Shown one piece after another: positions 18,092-26,661 of a stretch of DNA of 64,000 nucleotides; within the stretch, counting starts at the first letter, position 1; every line of letters begins with the position of its first letter. Made by a program: the position numbers and the translations under genes. The notes beneath the pieces were generated by a model. The model did no database searches. It worked only from the letters and a program-made list of their open reading frames with translations, and was not told the origin of the DNA. The stretch lies in assembly GCF_010692325.1 (NCBI RefSeq), contig NZ_JAAHHW010000023.1, positions 1 through 64,000 of the forward strand. Reading direction: 5' to 3'. This DNA is from Moorena sp. SIO3I8 (lineage in GTDB: Bacteria > Cyanobacteriota > Cyanobacteriia > Cyanobacteriales > Coleofasciculaceae).

Positions 18092-19141
18092 TCACAACCG
18101 ATATCCAAACGCTATATCAGGTTCTTTGAGTTGATTACTATCTTCCTGTGTCTGTAAATTATGATAGACTTTACTCAATTGATGTTCACGCTCTGAGCCA
18201 GAAACCATTAGGAATAAATTAGCGCTTGTCGCACTCCCTAACGTTAGTGCTGCTTCTGGAGTTGGTATAGATTTTAGTACTCTTGGGTTAGAATCTACGA
18301 TCCAGCCCCGGAGGTTTTGATTGTAAAGATTCACAAGAGAGGACATCAATGCTTCCCGTCGCTGCTCATTTAGATTCTTGGCACTCACTTCCATCATGAT
18401 CACTAGATTTGGTGAGCGCTGAATGGTTTCCATAGCACCATTTAATACCGCAAATTCGTATCCTTCTACATCAATCTTGATAGCATCTATTTGGGATAAT
18501 CCCAACTCTGGAAGTATGGAGTCTAGACTACGCACTGGAATTCTGAGCTTTTCACGCAAGACAGACCGCTTAGTATCATCCATACCACTAAATGCGGATT
18601 CCTGGGTAATATAAAAGTCTGTTTCTCCATCTTCAGCACCGATGCATAGGTCATGGCAAGAAACTAACTGTTGTAAGTGGTTAACTTCTACATTCTGTTG
18701 TAAAAGCTGGTAGGCATCTGGGTTAGGTTCAAAGGCATGAACACAACCGCTGGGAGTTAATTTTGTAGCTGATGATACGGCGTAGTAACCAAAGTTTGCT
18801 CCTACATCTAGCACAATGGAATTGGCATCCAGCAGACCTAAAAAGAGTTGGGCATCAAAGTATTCTTGGTAATGGCCATAGAAAAAGTCACACCCTAGTC
18901 GATCCCCGACATCAACATGGAATGTCAAGCCTGATGGCAAGTTCACTGCTTGGATATCCCGGACCCCTGCTGGATGGAGTTTTTCTCGAAGCGATCGCAA
19001 AAACAAGGTGTAGGGTACCGCCAAGTTGGGAAAATCCATCGCCTGAGGCAGAAAATGATGGAATACCTGAAGATAAATCTCCATCTTCTCCAACTCATTT
19101 ATGGACTCATGGCTAGGTAAATGCTCTTCCTGACTATCCAT
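18092..19141 (-). CDS. FkbM family methyltransferase with N-terminal extension
   Basis: This is a SAM-dependent methyltransferase of 349 residues. Motif I is SIVLDVGANFGYYAVSSA at about 108-125, followed by VHAFEPNPDAYQLLQQN with the SAM-ribose acid, and IDAIKIDVEGYEFAVLNGA at about 215-233, the FkbM hallmark. The first 100 residues form an extra region (MEIYLQVFHHFLPQAM onward) seen in many cyanobacterial FkbM proteins. It starts about 20 bp after the end of the next methyltransferase gene on the same strand, consistent with an operon. A glycan or lipid hydroxyl is the likely target. Confidence 0.85.
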   Translation of the reverse strand: MDSQEEHLPSHESINELEKMEIYLQVFHHFLPQAMDFPNLAVPYTLFLRSLREKLHPAGVRDIQAVNLPSGLTFHVDVGDRLGCDFFYGHYQEYFDAQLFLGLLDANSIVLDVGANFGYYAVSSATKLTPSGCVHAFEPNPDAYQLLQQNVEVNHLQQLVSCHDLCIGAEDGETDFYITQESAFSGMDDTKRSVLREKLRIPVRSLDSILPELGLSQIDAIKIDVEGYEFAVLNGAMETIQRSPNLVIMMEVSAKNLNEQRREALMSSLVNLYNQNLRGWIVDSNPRVLKSIPTPEAALTLGSATSANLFLMVSGSEREHQLSKVYHNLQTQEDSNQLKEPDIAFGYRL

Positions 19142-19161
19142 TAATTCGTAAACTCGTCTAG

Positions 19162-19857
19162 TTATTGTTTAGCAAAATTATACTTTGGTGTGACAATCTC
19201 GGGTGAGGGAACTAAATCACTGACTTGTAAGTCTACTGTAGATGCTAAAAATATTCGGCGTCTTTGGTGCTTGGTCTCCGTTTCCCAGAAATCTTCATGG
19301 TCTACATAACCCTGATAGTCGTATAGATATGGAAATCCTGAAACTTGGAGCATTTTCAGCAAGCAGCTTCGGCTAGGAATCATGGCATGGTAGGTTAAGC
19401 CCTGGGTTTCATTTTTGCCTTCTTCAACTAGATAGGTAACTGGTTCATTTAAGGGGACATTCATACTTTCAATAAATAACACTTTTTTGGTTAATAACTG
19501 CAAATTACGAATGACTTTGAATGGATTTTCTGTATGATAGATCAAGCCGAAGCAAAATACTAAGTCTGCTCCAGCAAATTGAGACATCTGTGGGGTAGAT
19601 TCAACATCAACCTGATAAAACTTAGCTTCAGTTACCCGTTTACTAGCCTCTTCAACAAGTTCTTGTCTCCCCTCTAAACCAATTACATTTACTCCCCAAT
19701 TCACCAGCTTTTCAGAAAACCAACCGGGACCACATCCGATGTCAATGCAAGTGGTAAAACTTAATCCTTGATTGATTCTAAGCTGATTGAGAATGTTTTC
19801 CGCTACAGCCCAGCGGGCTTGATTAATCGCAATATAGTAAGGTTCATCAAATAACAT
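19162..19857 (-). CDS. Class I SAM-dependent methyltransferase
   Basis: This 231-residue methyltransferase has motif I CIDIGCGPGWFSEKLV, the motif II region GVNVIGLEGRQELVEEA, and ADLVFCFGLIYHTENPFKVI, typical of small-molecule and sugar methyltransferases. The ATG at 19857 (MLFDEPYYIAINQARW) is chosen over one 45 bases upstream because the family usually begins at this conserved segment; neither start has a good ribosome-binding site. It is probably the first gene of the leftward methyltransferase pair. Its substrate is unknown. Confidence 0.83.
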   Translation of the reverse strand: MLFDEPYYIAINQARWAVAENILNQLRINQGLSFTTCIDIGCGPGWFSEKLVNWGVNVIGLEGRQELVEEASKRVTEAKFYQVDVESTPQMSQFAGADLVFCFGLIYHTENPFKVIRNLQLLTKKVLFIESMNVPLNEPVTYLVEEGKNETQGLTYHAMIPSRSCLLKMLQVSGFPYLYDYQGYVDHEDFWETETKHQRRRIFLASTVDLQVSDLVPSPEIVTPKYNFAKQ

Positions 19858-19899
19858 GGTTATAATTTCGATAAAATTATTGATAACAAACTTGTATAG

Positions 19900-20030
19900 C
19901 AAAGGGAGTAGGGAGTAGGGAGTAGGGAGTAGGGAGTAGTGAACAGAGGCAAGAGGCAGCTACCTCTACCCCCCTCAGACTACCCGCGCAGACTTCCGAC
20001 ACTTCCGACACTTCCGACACTTCCTTAGAT
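19900..20030. repeat. GGGAGTA heptamer array and short ACTTCCGAC tandem run
   Basis: About five copies of GGGAGTA at 19904-19938 are followed, near 19988-20020, by a short tandem run of GACACTTCC. Both are short tandem repeats of the cyanobacterial type. This is a divergent intergenic region between glycan genes and the photosynthesis block. Confidence 0.8.
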
Positions 20031-20157
20031 TATGGGTATTCAACCGGACTTGATATCAGTCCCAGGGGCAACAGTGGAACTTATGACAGTTTTCCCTGAT
20101 GCGATCGCGACAGATTCCGGTAAACTGAGGGGTGGTTTATCGTATGATCTAGTAGCA

Positions 20158-20352
20158 ATGAAAATTGGGCAAAAAGTAAAAGTGTTTCGTCTAAGAGACC
20201 GGGTAGGCAACAACATCGCAAATAAACTGGGACAAATAGGCACGATCACAGATTATAAAATGACCGATGGCAGTGGAGTGGGCGTAACGGTGAAATTTGA
20301 GGACAACAGCTCTACCTGGTTCTTTGAGGATGAATTGAAAATCGTAGACTAG
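20158..20352 (+). CDS. petP: PetP-like cytochrome b6f subunit (DUF2862)
   Basis: This 64-residue protein matches cyanobacterial PetP. The pattern is IGQKVKVFRLRDRV, LGQIGTITDYKMTDGSGVGV and FEDNSSTWFFEDEL. It has an SH3-like fold and sits on the cytoplasmic side of cytochrome b6f, where it tunes linear electron flow. The ATG at 20158 (MKIGQKV) is chosen because the family starts here; the longer frame from 20032 adds sequence with no family resemblance. It lies just upstream of a Get3-like ATPase and chlG on the same strand, a core photosynthetic block distinct from the accessory DNA on both sides. Confidence 0.83.
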   Translation: MKIGQKVKVFRLRDRVGNNIANKLGQIGTITDYKMTDGSGVGVTVKFEDNSSTWFFEDELKIVD

Positions 20353-20394
20353 ATTTTAATAAACGCGATCGCACCGAGGCACGAGACTTGCACT

Positions 20395-21495
20395 ATGGCA
20401 CGGATTCTAACATTTCTGGGTAAAGGCGGCACAGGTCGCACTACTGTGGCAATTGCTGCCGCTAAGCAGCTGTCGAGCCTCGGTCAACGAGTGCTACTGG
20501 TAGGACAAGACCCAAGTCCTAGCTTTGGACTGCTACTGGGGCTATCCCCAACGTCTGACCCGGTGGAAATAAGTCCTAACCTCCGGGTAGTACAGCTAAT
20601 GACTACAGTACTACTGGAACGCAGCTGGGAAGATGTCAAAAAGCTAGAGGAGCAATATTTGCGATCGCCTACCCTAAAAAATGTCTATGGTCAAGAACTG
20701 GGCATTTTACCGGGGATGGATCATGCTTTAGCCCTCAACGCCCTTCGGGAGTACTACCAAAGCGGTCAGTATGACGCGATCATCTACGATGGCACCTGCT
20801 CTCAAGCTACCCTGAGAATGTTGGGAATGCCAGAAATTATCAGTTGGTATAGTCGTAGATTTCGCCAAGTCATGGCAGATTCTGACCTGGGCAAAGCCAT
20901 TTCCCCCTTTATCCAACCAGTCACTAGCGCCATTCTAAATGTGTCATGGACGAGTGAGGACTTTGCTGGTGAATCAACGAATCAGGCCAACAATATGTTG
21001 GAGGATGGAAAAAATGCGATCGCAGATCCCAATCGGGTTGCATCCTATCTGGTCACTACCGATGACCCCGTAGCCATTGCCACAGCCAAGTATCTGTGGG
21101 GTAGTGCCCAACAAGTGGGTGTTACTGTCGGTGGTGTGGTGGTAAACCAAACCCCGGTAACCCCAGCAATAGAATCGGAATTTGCCCCTCTAGTCGTTAA
21201 TACTCTTCCCACTTCCCCACCAGGGGAAGATTGGCAATCCCTGATCGATGCCCTGCCAGATTTTAAACAGGCATCCCAGGCACCCAGACCTATGACTATC
21301 GACATTCCTGGTCGCAACGTTCGTTTATTCTTACCAGGTTTTAACAAAAAGCAGGTGAAACTGACCCAATACGGTCCAGAAGTCACCGTTGAAGCGGGGG
21401 ATCAACGGCATAATATCCTGCTTCCCCCACAACTTAGTGGTCAATCCGTCAAAGGGGCTAAGTTTCAAGATGGCTATTTGATAATTTCATTCTAG
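20395..21495 (+). CDS. Get3/ArsA-family ATPase with C-terminal alpha-crystallin-like domain
   Basis: This is a P-loop ATPase of the ArsA/TRC40/Get3 superfamily, 366 residues. The deviant Walker A is LGKGGTGRTTVAIAAAK: the intermonomer signature lysine is present, but the usual second lysine reads Arg. AIIYDGTCSQATLRML gives the Walker B/switch region. The last 75 residues (RPMTIDIPGRNVRLFLPGFN to the end) look like the small-heat-shock-type beta domain found at the C-terminus of plant-type and cyanobacterial Get3 homologues. It has no arsenic-specific cysteines. It is ten bases upstream of chlG, so a role in membrane-protein or pigment-protein handling in thylakoids is inferred. Confidence 0.82.
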   Translation: MARILTFLGKGGTGRTTVAIAAAKQLSSLGQRVLLVGQDPSPSFGLLLGLSPTSDPVEISPNLRVVQLMTTVLLERSWEDVKKLEEQYLRSPTLKNVYGQELGILPGMDHALALNALREYYQSGQYDAIIYDGTCSQATLRMLGMPEIISWYSRRFRQVMADSDLGKAISPFIQPVTSAILNVSWTSEDFAGESTNQANNMLEDGKNAIADPNRVASYLVTTDDPVAIATAKYLWGSAQQVGVTVGGVVVNQTPVTPAIESEFAPLVVNTLPTSPPGEDWQSLIDALPDFKQASQAPRPMTIDIPGRNVRLFLPGFNKKQVKLTQYGPEVTVEAGDQRHNILLPPQLSGQSVKGAKFQDGYLIISF

Positions 21496-21504
21496 GTAGT
21501 TGCT

Positions 21505-22476
21505 ATGGCTGAAGAAAATCTAACTGAACAAAGTGCCAAAACCCGTCAGCTACTGGGTATGAAAGGCGCAGCTCCTGGTGAAAGCAACCTATGGAAGATT
21601 CGCCTGCAGTTGATGAAGCCAATTACCTGGATACCCCTGATGTGGGGGGTAGTGTGTGGTGCTGCTTCCTCCGGTGGCTACAGTTGGACACTCGAAGACC
21701 TTCTGATGGCAGCCGCCTGTATGTTGCTTTCTGGTCCGTTGATGGCAGGGTATACCCAAACCCTGAATGATTTCTATGACCGCGAAATCGACGCCATTAA
21801 TGAACCTTACCGTCCTATCCCATCAGGAGCCATCTCTATCCCCCAGGTGATCACCCAGATTGTGGTGCTACTCCTAGCAGGTATCGCTCTTAGCTACGGA
21901 CTCGATGTTTGGGCTGGTCATGAATTTCCGACACTCACCTGTCTTACCCTAGGCGGTGCCTTTCTAGCCTATATCTATTCTGCCCCACCCCTGAAACTGA
22001 AAAAAAATGGTTGGCTGGGAAACTATGCTCTCGGTGCCAGCTATATCGCCCTTCCTTGGTGGGCAGGTCATGGCTTATTTGGTCATCTTAACCTGACTAT
22101 TATGATTCTGACCCTGTTCTACTCCCTGGCAGGGTTAGGTATTGCAGTAGTCAATGATTTCAAGAGTGTGGAAGGCGATCGCGAATTGGGCTTAAAATCC
22201 CTACCGGTCATGTTTGGTGTTACCACAGCAGCTTGGATTTGTGTGGTGATGATTGATGTATTTCAAGCAGGGATTGCTGGTTATTTAATCAGCATTCATC
22301 AGAACCTCTACGCTGCTATCCTGATCCTATTAATCATCCCCCAAATCACCTTCCAGGATATGTACTTTCTCCGTGACCCCCTGAAAAATGATGTCAAATA
22401 CCAGGCTAGTGCGCAACCGTTTTTGGTACTAGGGATGCTAGTTGCTGGTTTGGCTTTGGGTCATGGAGCCATTTAA
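21505..22476 (+). CDS. chlG: Chlorophyll synthase (chlorophyllide geranylgeranyl/phytyl transferase)
   Basis: This is an integral-membrane UbiA-family prenyltransferase that esterifies chlorophyllide a with a phytyl or geranylgeranyl diphosphate. The first prenyl-diphosphate motif is NDFYDREIDAINEPYRPIPSG (about residues 88-108), with the chlorophyll-synthase-specific RPIPSG. The second is NDFKSVEGDRELGLKSLPV (about 214-232). About eight to nine hydrophobic segments lie between and after them. The 323-residue length is usual for cyanobacterial ChlG. It is directly downstream of the Get3-like ATPase gene and probably co-transcribed. Confidence 0.96.
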   Translation: MAEENLTEQSAKTRQLLGMKGAAPGESNLWKIRLQLMKPITWIPLMWGVVCGAASSGGYSWTLEDLLMAAACMLLSGPLMAGYTQTLNDFYDREIDAINEPYRPIPSGAISIPQVITQIVVLLLAGIALSYGLDVWAGHEFPTLTCLTLGGAFLAYIYSAPPLKLKKNGWLGNYALGASYIALPWWAGHGLFGHLNLTIMILTLFYSLAGLGIAVVNDFKSVEGDRELGLKSLPVMFGVTTAAWICVVMIDVFQAGIAGYLISIHQNLYAAILILLIIPQITFQDMYFLRDPLKNDVKYQASAQPFLVLGMLVAGLALGHGAI

Positions 22477-22530
22477 AATAGGGAACAGGGAATAGAGAAT
22501 AGGGAATAGGGAAAAAATCCTGTGTACCTC

Positions 22531-22560
22531 AGGTGCGACCCGTGGCGAATTTAATTCGCC
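22531..22560. repeat. 30-bp repeat, left copy, with hairpin
   Basis: These 30 bases occur again as an exact reverse complement at 26971-27000. The right half is the palindrome GGCGAATTTAATTCGCC (22544-22560). The left ten bases, GGTGCGACCC (22532-22541), recur inverted at 24379-24388 beyond tnpB. It may mark one end of the TnpB element or may be a dispersed repeat. Confidence 0.8.
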
Positions 22561-22618
22561 TCGCAATTAAACCCTTAAAAATAGGGATAAATCGGTATTT
22601 AATACCACAAAATGGATA

Positions 22619-22647
22619 TTGACATTTCCTTAGCGCTAGAGTATAAT
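22619..22647 (+). promoter_or_regulatory. Consensus sigma-70 promoter for tnpB
   Basis: TTGACA (22619-22624) and TATAAT (22642-22647) match the consensus hexamers exactly with the ideal 17-bp spacing. The tnpB start codon at 22673 would lie about 20 bases after the expected transcription start. Such a perfect promoter is rare among the neighbouring genes. Confidence 0.85.
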
Positions 22648-22672
22648 ATAAGTGTAGAACCCAGCTCTAACG

Positions 22673-24130
22673 ATGCCAAGAAAAGAAGGAGTAACAAAAA
22701 GGATATCGACTCAAGTCGTCCCTGTGGCAGGGATGACAAAGTCGGTTGAACTTGAATTGCTGCAGGTAATGAAAAAGCTGGGTATCGTCAGGGCTGAGTC
22801 CTACAACAAGCTGGGAAGTATTAACCATTGGGGACTAGATTGGAAAAAGGCGTACCCAGAAGTAAGGAGTTTTAGGACTCCCGAATCCCTGGGACTACCT
22901 TCAAAACTAATGGAATGGACGGTCAGTGATGTAGCGAAAGCAATCACAGCCCAACAAGCAGCTTGCACTGAGGCAGTTGTCAAAAGGATTTACAAAAGGT
23001 TCTCTGGTACATACAACCAAAAGAGAAGAAAAGAGCTTTGTAGACAGCTCAAAACTTTAGCTTTCCTAGAAAATCCTCTACTACACAGGTTCGTCAGGAA
23101 GGAATACCAACGTGGGCATTCTTGGGTTAAGAACCAAATAGTCTATCAACAGGGAGGTTATACCTGTAAGCAACTTTCTCGCAACACTTATCAGTTAGAG
23201 TTAGCTGGGTTGAGAAGAGGAAAAAGGAACAAGGTAATCGTTAGATCTAACCGAAAACTGAAAGGACAGATTCGGTTGATACATAATCACGTTTTGCAAA
23301 GATTTGAGATTCATTTTCTAGTAGACCATGGAACCGTAGAAATACCATCGGAACTCAAGAGTGTAGGAGTAGACAAGGGATACACCGAAGCTTTCTATGA
23401 TTCGGATGGTCACGCACATGGGAAGGGACTGGGGAAAGAAACTACCAAGAAACAGAAACGAATATGTGCCAAGAATCGCAAGAGAGGGAAACTATGGGCA
23501 CTTCATAGAAAGCTAGAGGAACTCAATCCATCTAGATCTGCTCGAATACTGAAGAATAATCTTGGTAGAAAGGCGGAAAATAAGCGATATAGGCAAGACC
23601 AATCGGAACTTAAAGCCATTATAGGAGCCGCTTCTAAGTCTCTTTTCAATGGTGAATCGTTGAAAGTTTTTGCGGAAGATTTAACACAACCAATAAAAAA
23701 TAAACGCCAGTCCAAAACCATGTCCCGCAAACTGAATAGTTGGATGAAGGGGGAAATGCGGGACTCCTTACAGAAGTGGGCTAATTGGACTGGGTCAGTT
23801 GTCACAGAAGTCCAGCCTAGTTACACGTCGCAAATTGACTCCGTGACCGGAACCCTGTTGGGGGTGCGGAGCGGAGACAGTTTTACCAGATTCAATGGGG
23901 TCGTGTTGCAGGCTGACCACAATGCTGCATTGAACATCCTTGCTCGGGGTACGGACTTCGAAATTACTCGGTATATGAACAAGACCGAGGTTCAGGCAGT
24001 ATTGTTGCGTCGTACCGCGCGTTACTTGAAAGGGATGGGACTTAGTTTGCTTGATGCAGTTGAGCTTGGCTGGCTTGATTGTAAACATAGCAAAACTAAG
24101 GCTTTCAAGCAACTCCTCCCCGGGATGTGA
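22673..24130 (+). CDS. tnpB: TnpB-family RNA-guided endonuclease (IS200/IS605-type OrfB) lacking zinc-ribbon cysteines
   Basis: This 485-residue TnpB-like protein has the three RuvC acids: Asp in KSVGVDKGYTEAFYD (about 240), Glu in LKVFAEDLTQPIKNK (about 342), and Asp in VVLQADHNAALNIL (about 418). Between motifs II and III the usual two Cys-x2-Cys pairs of the zinc ribbon are absent: the segment reads YTSQIDSVTGTLLG then FNGVVLQAD. The DED triad is intact, so catalysis by the nuclease domain is possible, but the zinc knuckle must be replaced or lost. No tnpA transposase is nearby. The ATG at 22673 lies behind a consensus promoter. Any guide RNA would be expected to overlap the 3' end and downstream region (about 24000-24390). 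Confidence 0.85.
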   Translation: MPRKEGVTKRISTQVVPVAGMTKSVELELLQVMKKLGIVRAESYNKLGSINHWGLDWKKAYPEVRSFRTPESLGLPSKLMEWTVSDVAKAITAQQAACTEAVVKRIYKRFSGTYNQKRRKELCRQLKTLAFLENPLLHRFVRKEYQRGHSWVKNQIVYQQGGYTCKQLSRNTYQLELAGLRRGKRNKVIVRSNRKLKGQIRLIHNHVLQRFEIHFLVDHGTVEIPSELKSVGVDKGYTEAFYDSDGHAHGKGLGKETTKKQKRICAKNRKRGKLWALHRKLEELNPSRSARILKNNLGRKAENKRYRQDQSELKAIIGAASKSLFNGESLKVFAEDLTQPIKNKRQSKTMSRKLNSWMKGEMRDSLQKWANWTGSVVTEVQPSYTSQIDSVTGTLLGVRSGDSFTRFNGVVLQADHNAALNILARGTDFEITRYMNKTEVQAVLLRRTARYLKGMGLSLLDAVELGWLDCKHSKTKAFKQLLPGM

Positions 24131-24444
24131 GGAACGCCTAGAAAGATGGGTGGGAGGTTCAACTCCAATTACTGCGCTTACCACCCCTTACTCAGGCAAC
24201 AATACATTGCACCTTGACCGTTTAATCCGGGTTTATCCTGTTTTATTACGGTTTAAGAGTATCCCAGCTGATATAGCAGTCGCCAGGGCAGTTAGGAAAT
24301 GACAAAAGTCTCAAACCTAAGTAAGCGCAAGAGTTTGACTCTCTTGGTGCGCATTCTGATGGTGATTTTTAATCACCAGGGTCGCACCGCTTCTGACTTC
24401 TGACTTCTGACTTCTGCTATAGCTGATCGCTGATTGCTGATAGC
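24131..24444 (+). other. Region 3' of tnpB: hairpins and possible guide-RNA/right-end region
   Basis: This 314-bp stretch has no convincing gene. A hairpin with CAAGAG/CTCTTG arms inside GCGC/GCGC flanks lies at 24325-24352. A perfect hairpin, TGGTGATT-TTT-AATCACCA, lies at 24360-24378, immediately before GGGTCGCACC (24379-24388), the inverse of the sequence upstream of tnpB. It could be an element right end, a terminator or part of an omega-RNA. A TTCTGACTTCTGACTTCTG run and ATCAGC repeats follow. Confidence 0.45.
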
Positions 24445-25344
24445 TTAGAGTTTAAGACTACCAGTATTGACCACAGGTTGTATATTTTGCTCAGCAGTCA
24501 AAACCACTAGCAAATTGTTAATCATTGCTGCTTTTGTTTCCTCGTCTAGCTCAATAATTTGGTGATCGTTCAGCCGCTTGATGGACATTTCCACCATGCT
24601 CAAGGCACCTTCGATAATTTCTTGACGAGCTGCTATAATAGCTTGAGCTTGCTGACGCCGTAGCATGACTTGGGCAATTTCTGGAGCGTAGGCTAAATAG
24701 GAAATACGACTATCAATCACCTCGACACCTGACACCTCCAAGCGAGCCTGTAATTCTTCCTTGAGAGCTGCTGCAATCTCTTCGGGGCTGCCTCTTAGTG
24801 ACGCTAGGTTTTCTTGATTAGTATCGTAGGGATAGCGACTGGCTAAACCACGGATAGCGGTCTCACTTTGGATGGCAACAAAATCTACATAGGAATTGAC
24901 GTCAAATGTGGCTTTGGCTGAGTCTACAACTCGCCAGACAACTACCGCAGCAATCTCAATGGGGTTCCCTTTCGCGTCATTTACCTTCAGCTTCTCACTG
25001 TTGAAATTACGCACTCGTAGAGAAACCAGTTGCTTGGAGGCGAAAGGGTTAACCCACCAAAAGCCAGAGGTACGGACACTACCAACGTAGCTGCCTAAAA
25101 ACACTAGCACTCGGGCTTGGTTAGGCTGCACAGTCAGAAAGCCTTTTACGGCAACCAAGGCTACGATCACTAGACCAATACCAAATAAGTTGTTGGTATA
25201 GAGAAATAAGTCGTTGATATTGGAAAACCCGACTAGACCTTTACCTAACCACACACCAAAACTAGCGATCGCAATAATCCCTACCAGAGCAGCAAAACCA
25301 TTAATTTTAAAGGTAGGAATTTCCTGAATACGTTCCATTTGCAT
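24445..25344 (-). CDS. SPFH/Band 7 domain membrane protein
   Basis: This 299-residue protein is of the stomatin/prohibitin/flotillin group, which forms oligomeric scaffolds in membranes and often controls proteases. Two N-terminal hydrophobic segments ([19 protein letters not shown] and [18 protein letters not shown]) precede the SPFH domain, which starts near [47 protein letters not shown] and the following [12 protein letters not shown] are family hallmarks. A helical region ([19 protein letters not shown]) near residue 230 would drive oligomerisation. It stands alone between the TnpB locus and a glycosyltransferase; its partner is unknown. Confidence 0.9.
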   Translation of the reverse strand: MQMERIQEIPTFKINGFAALVGIIAIASFGVWLGKGLVGFSNINDLFLYTNNLFGIGLVIVALVAVKGFLTVQPNQARVLVFLGSYVGSVRTSGFWWVNPFASKQLVSLRVRNFNSEKLKVNDAKGNPIEIAAVVVWRVVDSAKATFDVNSYVDFVAIQSETAIRGLASRYPYDTNQENLASLRGSPEEIAAALKEELQARLEVSGVEVIDSRISYLAYAPEIAQVMLRRQQAQAIIAARQEIIEGALSMVEMSIKRLNDHQIIELDEETKAAMINNLLVVLTAEQNIQPVVNTGSLKL

Positions 25345-25440
25345 GTATCGTTTGTGTATTGCTCTTTGTTGTTTTAGTTAATTGGCTGATAAGTCTATTT
25401 TGCTTGGTTTATCGGGGGTTTGACAGTACCCTTGCGGGTA

Positions 25441-26622
25441 CTAATGACTAATTTGACCGTAAACCTGAATCATTTGTTGTGCGATCGCATTCCAACTATA
25501 GTGCTTTAAAGCATACTCCTGAGCCTTGACTCCCCGCAGTTGGCATTCCTCTTTATTTTGCAGGGCTTCCCGTAACTGTCTAGTCAAAGCCTGAACCTCA
25601 CAAGCACTCACCCATCCTGCTTCAGCATCTTTGACGTTTTCCCAAATATGGACTTGGTCAGAAATCACCACTGCTGTCCCAGCCACCATCGCTTCCGCTA
25701 CCGCAATCCCAAAGTTTTCGTAGTAAGATGGCAGGACAAATACGTCCGCATCCTTTAACAATGCTGCTTTCAAGTCACCAGTCACGAAACCAGTAATGGT
25801 AGTATTTGATGATAGAGTTGAAGCCTTGATCTGGTCTATGATAGTATTTTCATAATTAGGGTCTTGAGGATTAGTTCCCGCCAAGACAAAGTGAAATTGG
25901 AGTCCCTCGTTTAATAGCTTTTCTAGAGCTGGAATAAGTAAATCCAATCCCTTTTTTGGGTCAATACGAGACATAAACAACACTAAGGGTTGGTCATGGG
26001 GAATCTTCAATTCAGTACGTGCTCTCCCCTGTTGTTGCTGGAGTTGTGGCTGGATTGGCGGCGTTACTCCTAAGGGAATCACGATATCAGGGGATGCTGT
26101 CCCAAAACGTTCCGAAATCTTAGCTTCCTGTTGACTGGTAAAGTGTATACCAGCTGCTCCAGCTAAATTCGGTTTCTCCCACAGTGCGGCATAGATGCGC
26201 TTTAGCTGTTGTTTCTTCCGCAAATCTGCTGGATCAAGGGTACCTAAGGGACGCAATAGGTAGGGTAATCCCTGTTTTCGGGCGATGGTAGCCGCTGCTG
26301 TACTGACTGGGGAAAATAAGGCATGGATATGGGCAAGGTCAAATTCTGAGGCGTGTTGCCATAGCCAGCGTAATAAGCCCAGGGAAAATTTATAGCGGCG
26401 AAAGGGAGAGCAACGGAAGTATCTGATCTGATAACCATCCTGTTCTACTGGTTGATCCAGGGGTACATCCAAAGGGGGTTGACCAGCATCCCCATTAGAG
26501 TTAGTAGTTAGTACTGTAATTTCTACCCCTTGAGATGCCAGAGCCTGAGATAGTCCCTTTACCATTTGACTCGGACCACCATATACCAGGGAAATCGACG
26601 GGACGATTTGTAAAATTCGCAT
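25441..26622 (-). CDS. Glycosyltransferase family 4 protein
   Basis: This is a GT-B glycosyltransferase of 393 residues. The N-terminus MRILQIVPSISLVYGGPSQM carries the acceptor-side Gly-Gly loop. FMSRIDPKKGLDLLIPALE opens the donor domain, and LPSYYENFGIAVAEAMVAG is the E-x7-E nucleotide-sugar motif. The ATG at 26622 is preferred over one 39 bases upstream because family members start at MRILQ. It is separated from the main glycan island by the photosynthesis block but could still serve the same pathway. The sugar donor is unknown. Confidence 0.9.
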   Translation of the reverse strand: MRILQIVPSISLVYGGPSQMVKGLSQALASQGVEITVLTTNSNGDAGQPPLDVPLDQPVEQDGYQIRYFRCSPFRRYKFSLGLLRWLWQHASEFDLAHIHALFSPVSTAAATIARKQGLPYLLRPLGTLDPADLRKKQQLKRIYAALWEKPNLAGAAGIHFTSQQEAKISERFGTASPDIVIPLGVTPPIQPQLQQQQGRARTELKIPHDQPLVLFMSRIDPKKGLDLLIPALEKLLNEGLQFHFVLAGTNPQDPNYENTIIDQIKASTLSSNTTITGFVTGDLKAALLKDADVFVLPSYYENFGIAVAEAMVAGTAVVISDQVHIWENVKDAEAGWVSACEVQALTRQLREALQNKEECQLRGVKAQEYALKHYSWNAIAQQMIQVYGQISH

Positions 26623-26661
26623 GGGATATTTCTTAATAGCAAGTTGGGTCAAAGATAGCAC

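Noticed and set aside
20032-20157. N-terminal extension of the PetP-like gene
   Set aside because: Known PetP proteins begin at the methionine corresponding to 20158; upstream residues lack conservation features.
24051-24302. 83-codon frame overlapping the tnpB 3' end
   Set aside because: It reads a shifted frame of tnpB and probable guide-RNA or end sequence; no protein signature.
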